DNA of 64,000 nt from Achromobacter aloeverae (GTDB lineage Bacteria; Pseudomonadota; Gammaproteobacteria; Burkholderiales; Burkholderiaceae_B), in assembly GCF_004121055.1 (NCBI RefSeq), contig NZ_PYAL01000001.1, forward strand, positions 248,001 through 312,000. Direction: 5' to 3'. Shown here piece by piece: positions 26,173-33,593 of this stretch. Under the pieces are notes generated by a model, which was given only the letters and a program-made list of their open reading frames with translations, searched no databases and was not told the DNA's origin. Position 1 is the first letter of the stretch; every line of letters begins with the position of its first letter. The position numbers and the translations under genes are program-made.

Positions 26173-27137
26173 GGACGCCGGGCCGCCCCAAGTCCGAATC
26201 CTCCCTTGGGGAGGACGTCGCGCAGCGACAGGAGGGCCCCATCACGACGCCGGGCCGCCTCAAGTCCGAATCCTCCCTTGGGGAGGACGTCGCGCAGCGA
26301 CAGGAGGGCCCCATCACGACGCCGGGCCGCCCCAAGTCCGAATCCTCCCTTGGGGAGGAGCCTGCGGCCGTGGGCCACGGGGCCTTGTCGTTGAAGGACG
26401 TCACGCTCACCTACCCTACCCGTCGCGGCGCCATCCACGCACTGGGCCCGGTGGACCTGGATATCGAGTCCGGCGAATTCGTGGCGGTCCTCGGACCGTC
26501 CGGTTGCGGCAAGTCCACCTTGCTGAAGCTGGCATCCGGCCTGCTGGCGCCCACCACCGGCCGCTTGACGCTGGGCGGCCAACCCGTGCTCAAGCCCAGC
26601 CGCCGCACCGGCGTGGTGTTCCAGAAACCACTGCTGCTGCCCTGGAAAAACGTGCAGGACAACGTGCTGCTGCCCGCCACCACGCTGGGCCTGCCCATGC
26701 CGGCGGCGCGCGAGCGGGCGGCGGCCCTGCTCAAGCTGGTCGGCCTGGACGGCTACGCGGGCAACTACCCGGGCGAGCTGTCCGGCGGCATGCAGCAGCG
26801 CGTGGGCATCGCCCGCATGCTGCTGCCCGACCCCGATGTGCTATTGATGGACGAGCCTTTCGCCGCCCTCGATGCCTTGACGCGGGAAGCGCTGACGCTG
26901 GAACTGCAACGCATCTGGAGCCAGCAACGAAAATCGGTGCTGTTCATTACGCACAGTATTCCGGAAGCGGTTTTCCTGGCCGATCGCATCCTGGTGATGT
27001 CGCCGCGCCCCGGCCGCATCGTCGAAGACTACCGGCCCGGCCTGCCGCGTCCCCGCACGCTCGAAACCCTGGGCGACGCGGCCTTCAACGCCGCCTGCCA
27101 TCACCTGCGCCGCCATTTCAGCCATGAAGCGTCTTGA
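26169..27137 (+). CDS. ABC importer ATPase, SsuB/TauB type (importer 2), with repeat-built N-terminus
   Basis: 322 residues from the ATG at 26169, which overlaps the upstream stop (ATGA). Residues 2-63 are built from nearly three copies of a 24-residue repeat; the conserved ATPase domain begins only near residue 70 (GALSLKDVTLTYP). Walker A is GPSGCGKST (109-117), Q-loop FQKPLLLPW, signature LSGGM, Walker B VLLMDEP, switch His in ITHSIPEA. An in-frame GTG at 26370 with GGGGAGGAG 9 nt upstream would give 255 residues, the usual family length, and would leave the repeats untranslated. I cannot choose firmly between the two starts. The 3' end overlaps the permease by 14 bp. Confidence 0.87.
   Translation: MRTPGRPKSESSLGEDVAQRQEGPITTPGRLKSESSLGEDVAQRQEGPITTPGRPKSESSLGEEPAAVGHGALSLKDVTLTYPTRRGAIHALGPVDLDIESGEFVAVLGPSGCGKSTLLKLASGLLAPTTGRLTLGGQPVLKPSRRTGVVFQKPLLLPWKNVQDNVLLPATTLGLPMPAARERAAALLKLVGLDGYAGNYPGELSGGMQQRVGIARMLLPDPDVLLMDEPFAALDALTREALTLELQRIWSQQRKSVLFITHSIPEAVFLADRILVMSPRPGRIVEDYRPGLPRPRTLETLGDAAFNAACHHLRRHFSHEAS
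26174..26359. repeat. 72-bp tandem repeat, about 2.6 copies
   Basis: Units start at 26174, 26246 and 26318; the third is cut after 42 bases. Each contains CCTCCCTTGGGGAGG, a hairpin whose 3' arm is a perfect Shine-Dalgarno and whose 5' arm is anti-Shine-Dalgarno-like. The length is a multiple of three and the frame has no stop, so the repeats can be read as TPGRPKSESSLGED-type peptide. It looks like a mobile or dispersed intergenic repeat that landed at a gene start. Confidence 0.9.
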
Positions 27138-27900
27138 ATTCACCGACTTCCTGTATCCGCTGATCAGCCTCGCCGTGCTGGTCGCGGCCTGGCATTTCGC
27201 CATCATCCTGCTGAAGATCCCGGATTACCTGCTGCCGACGCCGGCTAGCGTCTGGCATGCCCTGGTCGACGGCTTCGCCACCGGTACCCTGTGGCCGCAT
27301 ATCGGCGCGACGCTGGGCGAAACCTTCGCGGGCTATGCCATCGGCTGCATCCTGGCGGTGCTGCTGGGCGCCCTGCTGGCCGAGTCGCGCACCTTCGAGC
27401 GCTTCTGCTATCCGGTGCTGATCGGCTTGCAGGCCACGCCCAAGGTCGCGCTGGGGCCCATCATCCTCGTCTGGTTCGGTTTCGGCATGGCGTCCAAGGT
27501 GGTGCTGGTGGCGCTGGTGTGCTTCTTCCCGCTCTTCGTGAACACGGTCAACGGCATCAATCGCACCGATCGCGACCTGCTCGATGCGTGCCGCGCGTTC
27601 TCGGCGTCGCGCACCTACCTGCTGCTGCATGTGAAGCTGCCGGCGGCCGCCGGCGATATCTTTTCGGGCTTGCAGATCGGCGTTTCGCTGGCCCTCATCG
27701 GCGCGGTCGTGGGTGAGTTCCTGTCGGCGCAGCAGGGGCTGGGCTACATGATCGCGTCCGCGTCGGTCAGCATGAGCCTGTCCACCATGTTCGCCGGCGT
27801 GATCCTGCTGGCCGTCATCGGCCTGACGGGATCGCTGCTGATGCGCGCGCTGCATCGGCGCGTGGTCTTCTGGGAGAAGACGCATTCGGGCGATGCCTGA
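27124..27900 (+). CDS. ABC importer permease, SsuC/TauC type (importer 2)
   Basis: 258 residues with six likely membrane segments. It contains FCYPVLIGLQATPKVALGPI and the ATPase-docking loop DLLDACRAFSASRTYLLLHVKLPAA (key conserved Ala/Leu/Pro), then GLQIGVSLALIGAVVGEFLS. It overlaps the ATPase by 14 bp and closes the eleven-gene operon. The convergent nitroreductase gene lies 60 bp further on. I see no strong terminator in that gap. Confidence 0.9.
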   Translation: MKRLEFTDFLYPLISLAVLVAAWHFAIILLKIPDYLLPTPASVWHALVDGFATGTLWPHIGATLGETFAGYAIGCILAVLLGALLAESRTFERFCYPVLIGLQATPKVALGPIILVWFGFGMASKVVLVALVCFFPLFVNTVNGINRTDRDLLDACRAFSASRTYLLLHVKLPAAAGDIFSGLQIGVSLALIGAVVGEFLSAQQGLGYMIASASVSMSLSTMFAGVILLAVIGLTGSLLMRALHRRVVFWEKTHSGDA

Positions 27901-27960
27901 GGCGCGAATACCCGGCACCGCGCCATGCGATGCGTGGGGCAAGAGCCGGGATGCCGCGGA

Positions 27961-28554
27961 TCAGAAATCGAACCGGCCCTCCGCCACGACGTTGGCCAGC
28001 GGCTGGCGCGCGCTATATCCTTCGCGCGCCTGCAAGGCCTCGGGCAAGGTGCTCTTGTCGCCCGGCTTGCCAATGGCGACGGCGGCCTCCACCTTGTAGC
28101 CGGCCGGCACGCCCAGGTCCGCACGCGCCTTTTCGCGGTCGATGCCGGCCATGCCATGCGCCTGCCAGCCCTGCAGGCTGGCCTGCAGGGCCAGGAAACC
28201 CCACGCCGCGCCGGTATCGAAGCTGTGCGACGCATTGGGCACGGGCTGGTCCTTGCCGGGCGGCGTGCCGGTTTCGGCCGACAGCACCACGATCAGCGCC
28301 GACGCATTACGCGCCCAGCTCTGGTTGAACTCGTTGAGCACCGCCAGCAGGCGTTCCCAATGCGCCGTCCCCTTGCGCGCGTAGATGAAACGCCAAGGCT
28401 GCATGTTGTACGCCGACGGCGCCCAGCGGGCGGCTTCGAGCATGGTGAGCAATTCGGCCTCGGAAATCGTCTCGCCGGTGTAGGCGCGCGGCGACCAACG
28501 TTCCAGGAAGATTTCGGAGATGGGGTGTTCGGCGTTGCGGGTGTGCTTACCCAT
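27961..28554 (-). CDS. Nitroreductase-family flavoprotein
   Basis: 197 residues from the ATG at 28554, chosen because GAGGACC lies just upstream; an in-frame ATG at 28605 lacks this. FMN-binding motifs are ERWSPRAYTGE (Arg-Ser near residue 20) and ARWAPSAYNMQPWRFI, the usual phosphate- and ring-contacting segments. GYKVEAAVAIGKPGD is near the C-terminus. Such enzymes use NAD(P)H to reduce nitro groups, quinones or enoates. No partner gene is evident; a regulatory region with repeats lies upstream. Confidence 0.88.
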   Translation of the reverse strand: MGKHTRNAEHPISEIFLERWSPRAYTGETISEAELLTMLEAARWAPSAYNMQPWRFIYARKGTAHWERLLAVLNEFNQSWARNASALIVVLSAETGTPPGKDQPVPNASHSFDTGAAWGFLALQASLQGWQAHGMAGIDREKARADLGVPAGYKVEAAVAIGKPGDKSTLPEALQAREGYSARQPLANVVAEGRFDF

Positions 28555-28911
28555 GTGAGGTCCTCGACGGCGTAAGAATGACGTAATGGCATCACGTGGT
28601 GACATCGCGTAATGGCATGACGTCCCCGGCCCGACGCGGCCGGGGGCTCATCTTAATGCGGTCGCGGCAAAATCCCTAGCGCGCCATCCCTCGCTCGTGC
28701 TCATAAGCTCATGGCCTGGAGGGACACAATAATGGCAACCCTTTGATACTGAATTCACAGCCACTTTCAAGTCTGATGCGTGCGCCCAACGGACGCGCAC
28801 ATTACCCCGCGAAATCCCTACGTGTAGCGCGCATGGACTTCCCATAAGCTCCCAAGGTATACATCCCACGTTTACCCCCTGGAATACCGCCTTCGGCCGA
28901 AAGGAGCCGTC
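28555..28911. promoter_or_regulatory. Divergent region with direct repeats and a strong hairpin
   Basis: 357 bases between the nitroreductase and the ATPase-like gene. CGTAATGGCAT-N-ACG occurs at 28582-28596 and 28608-28622, with TCACGTGGTGA between them. CCCCGGCC (28624-28631) and GGCCGGGG (28638-28645) make a perfect 8-bp stem with a 6-nt loop, and GTGCGC/GCGCAC near 28770-28800 make another stem. No T-tract follows, so a terminator is uncertain. The repeats just before the nitroreductase are plausible regulator sites. No gene is supported. Confidence 0.5.
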
Positions 28912-29835
28912 ATGACGCTTCCCGCACTGGAAATCACCGGTTTGCAGGCGAGCGAGAATCGCACCCCGATCCTGCACGGGGTGGACCTGCATGTCGCCAC
29001 GGGCGAGGCGGTGGCCCTGCTCGGCCGTCATGGCGCCGAACTCACCGCTACCCTGCGGGCGGTGCTGGGAGACAATCCGGCACGCTCGGGCTCGATCCGC
29101 ATCCACGGCGTCGAATCGATCGGGCTGGACGCCTACGCCGTCAGCCATCTTGGCGTTGCCGCCTGCCCCGCACGACCGGACATCGTCTCGGGCCTGACCT
29201 GCGAGGAGAACCTGCTGCTGCCCCTGCCCCTGGAAGGCGTGCTGGGCGGCGGCCTGTCCTTGACGGAGATCTACGAACTCTTCCCGTCGCTGCGCCGCTG
29301 CCGGTCCGCGCCGGGTGTCAACCTGGACGAATCGCAGCAACAGATGCTGGCGTTGGCCCGCGTGCTGCGCAGCGGCGCCAATCTGCTGTTGTTCGACCAG
29401 ATCTGCGCCGGCTTGCCGGGGCCGGCCGCGCGCACCATGGGGCAGACGATCACGGCGCTGAAATCGCTGGGCTACAGCATCCTGTTTACCGAGCGCAATC
29501 CGGACTTCCCGACGGACGTGGCGGACCGTGGCTACCTGCTGGAGGATGGCGTCGCGCAGGAGCAGGATACGGCGGACAGCGCGGCGTCGCTGCTGGCGTC
29601 GGCGTCCGATTCCCCGCGCATCCTGGACGCCTCGCGGTTGACGTCGTCCCAGGGCGTTTCCGCGCATATCGCGGCGTCATTGACGCCGCCCGCCCTGGCG
29701 TCGGCCGTCATGGAGGCCGCCGGCGGCGTGCTGGATACGCCGGACACGGCCGATGGCACCGGCGTCCCCATGCTGACTCCCGCCTATGCGCAGGCGCCGG
29801 CATTGACGGACGACTACACTGATCCCCTGCCCTGA
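28912..29835 (+). CDS. LivF-like ABC ATPase homologue lacking catalytic motifs
   Basis: 307 residues; AAAGGAG lies upstream of the ATG. The first about 235 residues follow the LivF (branched-chain amino-acid ATPase) pattern: ILHGVDLHVATGEAVALLGRHGA, the TxRA segment, CEENLLLPLP, QQQMLALARVLRSGANLLLFDQI. The key residues are replaced. Walker A is GRHGAELTA, so the lysine is lost (Leu) and the preceding Gly is Glu; the signature is LDESQQQ instead of LSGGEQQ; the Walker B catalytic Glu is Gln (FDQI). A 70-residue Ala/Ser/Thr-rich tail is unlike LivF. The frame is intact. It is probably a non-hydrolysing pseudo-ATPase with a structural or regulatory role. No permease is adjacent. Confidence 0.8.
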   Translation: MTLPALEITGLQASENRTPILHGVDLHVATGEAVALLGRHGAELTATLRAVLGDNPARSGSIRIHGVESIGLDAYAVSHLGVAACPARPDIVSGLTCEENLLLPLPLEGVLGGGLSLTEIYELFPSLRRCRSAPGVNLDESQQQMLALARVLRSGANLLLFDQICAGLPGPAARTMGQTITALKSLGYSILFTERNPDFPTDVADRGYLLEDGVAQEQDTADSAASLLASASDSPRILDASRLTSSQGVSAHIAASLTPPALASAVMEAAGGVLDTPDTADGTGVPMLTPAYAQAPALTDDYTDPLP

Positions 29836-29952
29836 TCCCTGGCGGGCGCGCGGCTTGCGTAGCGGCCGCGCCGCCCTTGCGACGGCACGACCCTGCCCGC
29901 GCCCCGGCCGCACAAGGCGGCCGCCAGGCGATGACCTGGAGTTTGCCTAGCG

Positions 29953-31215
29953 ATGACCTTGCCCCGCCCCCAGCCGTCCAGCCAACGCGATGCGCTGCGC
30001 GCCGCCTACGACGCCGTACGCACGCACAGCCTGGCCCTGGCCGAACCCTTGTCCGCCGAGGACCAGTGCGTCCAATCCATGCCGGACGCGAGTCCCACAA
30101 AATGGCATCTGGCCCACACCACCTGGTTCTTCGAGACGCTCGTCTTGCGTGAGCACGATCCCGCCTACGCGCTGTTCGACCCGCACTTCCCCTATCTTTT
30201 CAATTCCTACTACGAAGCCCTGGGACCGCGCCATGCGAGGCCCGAGCGCGGCATGCTCACCCGCCCCTCGCAAGACCAGGTGCTGGCCTACCGCCGCCAC
30301 GTCGACGACGCCATGGGCAGGCTGATCGGCGCCGCGCGCGCGGACGTGCTGGCCGCGCTGGCGCCCATGCTGGAGCTGGGCCTGCATCATGAGCAGCAGC
30401 ACCAGGAATTGCTGCTGACGGACATCCTGCACGCGTTCTCGCGCAATCCCCTGCTGCCAGCCTACCGCGCCACCGGGCCGGCGCATGCCGCGAAGGCGAC
30501 GCAGGCCCCCGCCGCGCCGCCGCGGTGGCTACGCCATCCCGGCGGCATGGTCGAGGTCGGCCATCCCGCCGATTCGGCCGATTTCGCCTTCGACAACGAG
30601 CGGCCGCGCCACGCCGTCTATGTGCATCCCTACGAGATCGCCAGTCGCCTGGTGACCTGCGGGGAATATGCCCGCTTCATCGAGGATGGGGGCTATGAGC
30701 GGCCGGAATTCTGGCTGTCCGACGGCTGGGCCACCGTGCGCGCGCAGGAGTGGCGGGCGCCGGCCTACTGGCTCATGGACGGCGATACACGCCTGCGCGC
30801 CCGCGGCCTGGAAGGCACGCATGTGTTCGGCCTGGACGGCCTGCAAGCCCTGAACCCGGACGCGCCGGTGGCCCAGCTGAGCCTCTACGAAGCGGCCGCC
30901 TATGCCGCCTGGGCCGGCGCGCGCCTGCCGACTGAGTTCGAATGGGAAGTCGCGGCCGGCCTGCCGGGCTTCACCCAGGCGTCGCGGCACTTATGGCAGT
31001 GGACGCGGTCGTCCTACGATCCCTATCCGGGCTTCCGCCCCCTGAATGGCGCCGCGGCGGAATACAACGGCAAGTTCATGGTGGGACAGCTGGTGCTGCG
31101 CGGCGGCAGCATCGCCACGCCGGAGGGCCACACACGGCCCACCTATCGCAACTTCTTTCCGCCTGCGGCGCGGTGGCAGTTCTCGGGCTTGCGGCTGGCG
31201 CGCGACGCGGTATAG
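29953..31215 (+). CDS. egtB: Ergothioneine biosynthesis protein EgtB (sulfoxide synthase)
   Basis: 420 residues. The N-terminal DinB-like domain holds the non-haem iron ligands: His in KWHLAHTTWFFE (about 52-55) and the HxxxH pair in LHHEQQHQELLLTDI (about 143-150). The C-terminal formylglycine-enzyme-like domain has WQWTRSSYDPYPGF, GKFMVGQLVLRGGS and PTYRNFFPPAARWQFSGLRLARD, hallmarks of EgtB. The enzyme joins a thiol (gamma-glutamylcysteine or cysteine) to hercynine with oxygen. The methyltransferase EgtD, often adjacent, is not in this window, so the pathway must be completed elsewhere. Confidence 0.92.
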   Translation: MTLPRPQPSSQRDALRAAYDAVRTHSLALAEPLSAEDQCVQSMPDASPTKWHLAHTTWFFETLVLREHDPAYALFDPHFPYLFNSYYEALGPRHARPERGMLTRPSQDQVLAYRRHVDDAMGRLIGAARADVLAALAPMLELGLHHEQQHQELLLTDILHAFSRNPLLPAYRATGPAHAAKATQAPAAPPRWLRHPGGMVEVGHPADSADFAFDNERPRHAVYVHPYEIASRLVTCGEYARFIEDGGYERPEFWLSDGWATVRAQEWRAPAYWLMDGDTRLRARGLEGTHVFGLDGLQALNPDAPVAQLSLYEAAAYAAWAGARLPTEFEWEVAAGLPGFTQASRHLWQWTRSSYDPYPGFRPLNGAAAEYNGKFMVGQLVLRGGSIATPEGHTRPTYRNFFPPAARWQFSGLRLARDAV

Positions 31216-31234
31216 GCGACTGGAATACAGGATC

Positions 31235-31259
31235 GAAGTATTAATATGAAGTACCATAC
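31235..31259. promoter_or_regulatory. AT-rich motif before iclR, shared with the amidase-operon promoter
   Basis: GAAGTATT (31235-31242), 3 nt, then ATG (31246-31248), followed by GAAGTACCATAC. GAAGTA occurs twice here as a direct repeat. The same GAAGTATT-N3-ATG order occurs at 42478-42491 before the amidase operon. A site for the IclR protein encoded just downstream is the likely reading. Confidence 0.55.
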
Positions 31260-31329
31260 GACTACATTTCAATCTTCAGGCGCCCAGGCATCGTGACCGG
31301 TCCGGCGCCTTGCCGTTTCCGCCATCGCC

Positions 31330-32118
31330 ATGTCCCGCCCCGACCCCCTGTTCGTCCAATCGCTCGCCAAGGGCCTGGAACTGCTCGAAGCCTTCGAACA
31401 CCACCCCACGACCATGAGCATGAACGAGCTGATGGAGATGACCGGCTTCGACCGCAGCACGACCCAGCGCATGGCCCACACCCTCGTGAGCCTGGGCTAC
31501 CTGGAGCGCGGTGCCGGCGGCAAGGGGTTCACCCCCGGCAAGAAGATCTTGCAACGCACCTTCGACTACATGCGCAGCGTACCGCTGCTGGAGCGCGCCA
31601 CGCCGCTGGTGGTGCAACTGCAACAGGACACCAACGAGCGCGTGGAGCTCAGCCTGTTCAACGACCTCTTCATCATCTTCGCGTTGCGCCGCCAGACCAA
31701 GCGGCAGACCTTCAGCAGCACGCTGGTCGGCCGCCAGTTGCCCACCGTGCAGACGGCGGGCGGCCGTTCCATCATGGCGCATCTGGCGCCGGAACAGGCG
31801 GAGGACATCATCGTCCGTTCGGAAACCATGTCCCGCCGGTCCATCCCGTCCACGCCCAAGACCACCTACGATTCCGGGCGCATCCGCGCCTATGTCGAAC
31901 AGGCGCGCCAGGACGGCTATGCCATGGCCGCGGAGGAAAGCCTGATCGGCGAACTGAATATCGCCGCCGCCATCCTCGACCACCGCCAGCAGCCCATCGC
32001 CACCATCCAGCTGGCCGGCCTGACGTCGGACTGGACGATGGAAAGCTTCGCCAGGCAATACGCGCCGCTGATCATGGGCACGGCGCGCGCCCTGAGCGGC
32101 AAGGTGGGCATGGCCTAA
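31330..32118 (+). CDS. IclR-family transcriptional regulator
   Basis: 262 residues. The winged helix is FVQSLAKGLELLEAFEHHP, MSMNELMEMTGFDRSTTQRMAHTL, LGYLERG. The effector domain contains LPTVQTAGGRSIMAHLAPEQ and MAAEESLIGELNIAAAILD, the usual IclR ligand-pocket segments. It is convergent with the class II aldolase gene and the stops overlap by 4 bp. It is the likely regulator of the nine-gene operon that ends against it, since an identical AT-rich motif lies in front of both. Confidence 0.87.
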   Translation: MSRPDPLFVQSLAKGLELLEAFEHHPTTMSMNELMEMTGFDRSTTQRMAHTLVSLGYLERGAGGKGFTPGKKILQRTFDYMRSVPLLERATPLVVQLQQDTNERVELSLFNDLFIIFALRRQTKRQTFSSTLVGRQLPTVQTAGGRSIMAHLAPEQAEDIIVRSETMSRRSIPSTPKTTYDSGRIRAYVEQARQDGYAMAAEESLIGELNIAAAILDHRQQPIATIQLAGLTSDWTMESFARQYAPLIMGTARALSGKVGMA

Positions 32119-32840
32119 TCGAGCAGGCGCAGGGCCGACGTCCACACGCGATTGCAATAATCCATGGCGGTCGGGCGCTCGTACTGGCCGCGCGTGCGCT
32201 CGCACACCGCCTTCGACGGAAAGACGATCTTGCCGCCGCCCGACTGCGCCTTGACCTGCGCCTGGCAGGCGCGCTCCAGGTAGTAGATATTGACGAAGGC
32301 TTCCGCCACCGTCGAACCCGCGGCCAGCAGGCCGTGGTTGCGCAGGATCATGGCCTTGTGGGCGCCCAGGTCCTTGACCAGGCTTTCCCTTTCCTCCAGG
32401 TCCAGGGCGATGCCCTGGTAGTCGTGGTAGCCCAGCCGCTCGTAGAACCGCAAGGCATGCTGGGTAATGGGCAGCAGGCCATCTTCCTGGCAGGACACGG
32501 CCATGCCGTCGGCGGTGTGGGTATGCACGACGCAGGCCAGGTCGTGGCGCGCCATGTGGATGGCGGAATGGATGGTGAAACCCGCGGCGTTGACCTTGTT
32601 GGCCTCATCGTCGCCCGGGTCCACCGGATTGCCCTCGACATCGATCTTCACCAGGTCTTGCGGCTGCATCTCGTGGAACAGCACGCCGTAGCGGTTGATC
32701 AGGAAATGATCCTCGCGCCCCGGCACGCGCGCGCTGATGTGGGTGTCGATGATATCGGTCATGCGGAAGTGCGCGACCAGCCTGTACAACGCAGCCAGCT
32801 CGAAACGCACTTGCGCTTCGGTGTTCAGGGGGGTGTCCAT
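32115..32840 (-). CDS. Class II aldolase/adducin family protein
   Basis: 241 residues from the ATG at 32840. GGAGG lies 5 nt upstream of this ATG; an ATG at 32852 is in frame but the ribosome site overlaps it. Motifs are MTDIIDTHISARVPG, then the metal ligands HTHTADGMAVSCQ (H-x-H) and the distant His in ILRNHGLLAAG; the acidic residue before them is present. Family members are Zn-dependent fuculose/ribulose phosphate aldolases, but many bacterial ones act on hydroxy-keto acids. It is the last gene of the minus-strand operon. Confidence 0.85.
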   Translation of the reverse strand: MDTPLNTEAQVRFELAALYRLVAHFRMTDIIDTHISARVPGREDHFLINRYGVLFHEMQPQDLVKIDVEGNPVDPGDDEANKVNAAGFTIHSAIHMARHDLACVVHTHTADGMAVSCQEDGLLPITQHALRFYERLGYHDYQGIALDLEERESLVKDLGAHKAMILRNHGLLAAGSTVAEAFVNIYYLERACQAQVKAQSGGGKIVFPSKAVCERTRGQYERPTAMDYCNRVWTSALRLLD

Positions 32841-32901
32841 CGGGACCTCCATACGGAAAGACGAAAGTATCGGCCAGGGGGAGACGGCGCGGAATGAGGG
32901 T

Positions 32902-33582
32902 TTACGTCCACGGGCGGGCGTCGGCCACGCACGAGTCTTCCCCCGCCATGTCGGCCTGCCCCCGCATCAACCCGGCCACCGCCATCGATTGGGGGTCGCC
33001 CCGGCGCTCCAGCGCCTGGATCACGCCCAGCCGGTCCGCCACCGACTTGTCCTGGTTCAGCTTCATCTTGCCTTCCACGTGCGTCAGCGGAATCTCCAAC
33101 GCCGCGATGGCCTTCAGGCGAGGCAGGACGAGCGTATCAGGCATCGCGTCGAAGCGCCATGGGCCGCCCAGGGGCGCATCGTAGGTGTCCACGGTGGCCT
33201 GCAGCACCCCCCGCACGTCTTCCGGCGCCTCGACCAGGCGCGGCCTGCCGCGCACATGCACGGCCGTGTAGTTCCACGTGGGGAAGGTCTGCCGGTTGTG
33301 ATACCAGCCAGGGGAGATGAAGGCATGCGGCCCCTGGAACAGCACCAGCGCCTGCGCCCCGGCCTGCAGGTCGCGCCATTGCGGGTTCGCGCGCGCCAGG
33401 TGCGTCACCAGCAGGTGGGCGCCGTCCCGTTGCCGCAGCAGGAAAGGCAGATGGGTGGCATTGGTGGCGGCCCCGCCGTCGGCGGCCGCCGTCGCGGTCA
33501 CCAGCGTGGCGAAGGGGTGGGCTCGCATGAAGGCGCGCAAGGTCGCCGGATCGTGCTCGGCATAGGCCGGTGGCGTATACAT
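32902..33582 (-). CDS. PaiB-like FMN-binding protein
   Basis: 226 residues from the ATG at 33582. The split-barrel FMN-binding fold is recognised by MYTPPAYAEHDPATLRAFMRAHPFA-type N-terminus, THLPFLL, GPHAFISPGWY, TWNYTAVHVRGR and EGKMKLNQDKSVADRLGV (key residues conserved in PaiB-type proteins). B. subtilis PaiB was described as a negative regulator, but relatives may be protease-synthesis regulators or flavin-dependent enzymes. GAGGG lies about 10 nt upstream. It is 11 bp downstream of the esterase stop, in the same operon. Confidence 0.85.
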   Translation of the reverse strand: MYTPPAYAEHDPATLRAFMRAHPFATLVTATAAADGGAATNATHLPFLLRQRDGAHLLVTHLARANPQWRDLQAGAQALVLFQGPHAFISPGWYHNRQTFPTWNYTAVHVRGRPRLVEAPEDVRGVLQATVDTYDAPLGGPWRFDAMPDTLVLPRLKAIAALEIPLTHVEGKMKLNQDKSVADRLGVIQALERRGDPQSMAVAGLMRGQADMAGEDSCVADARPWT

Positions 33583-33593
33583 GGCGACGGCCC

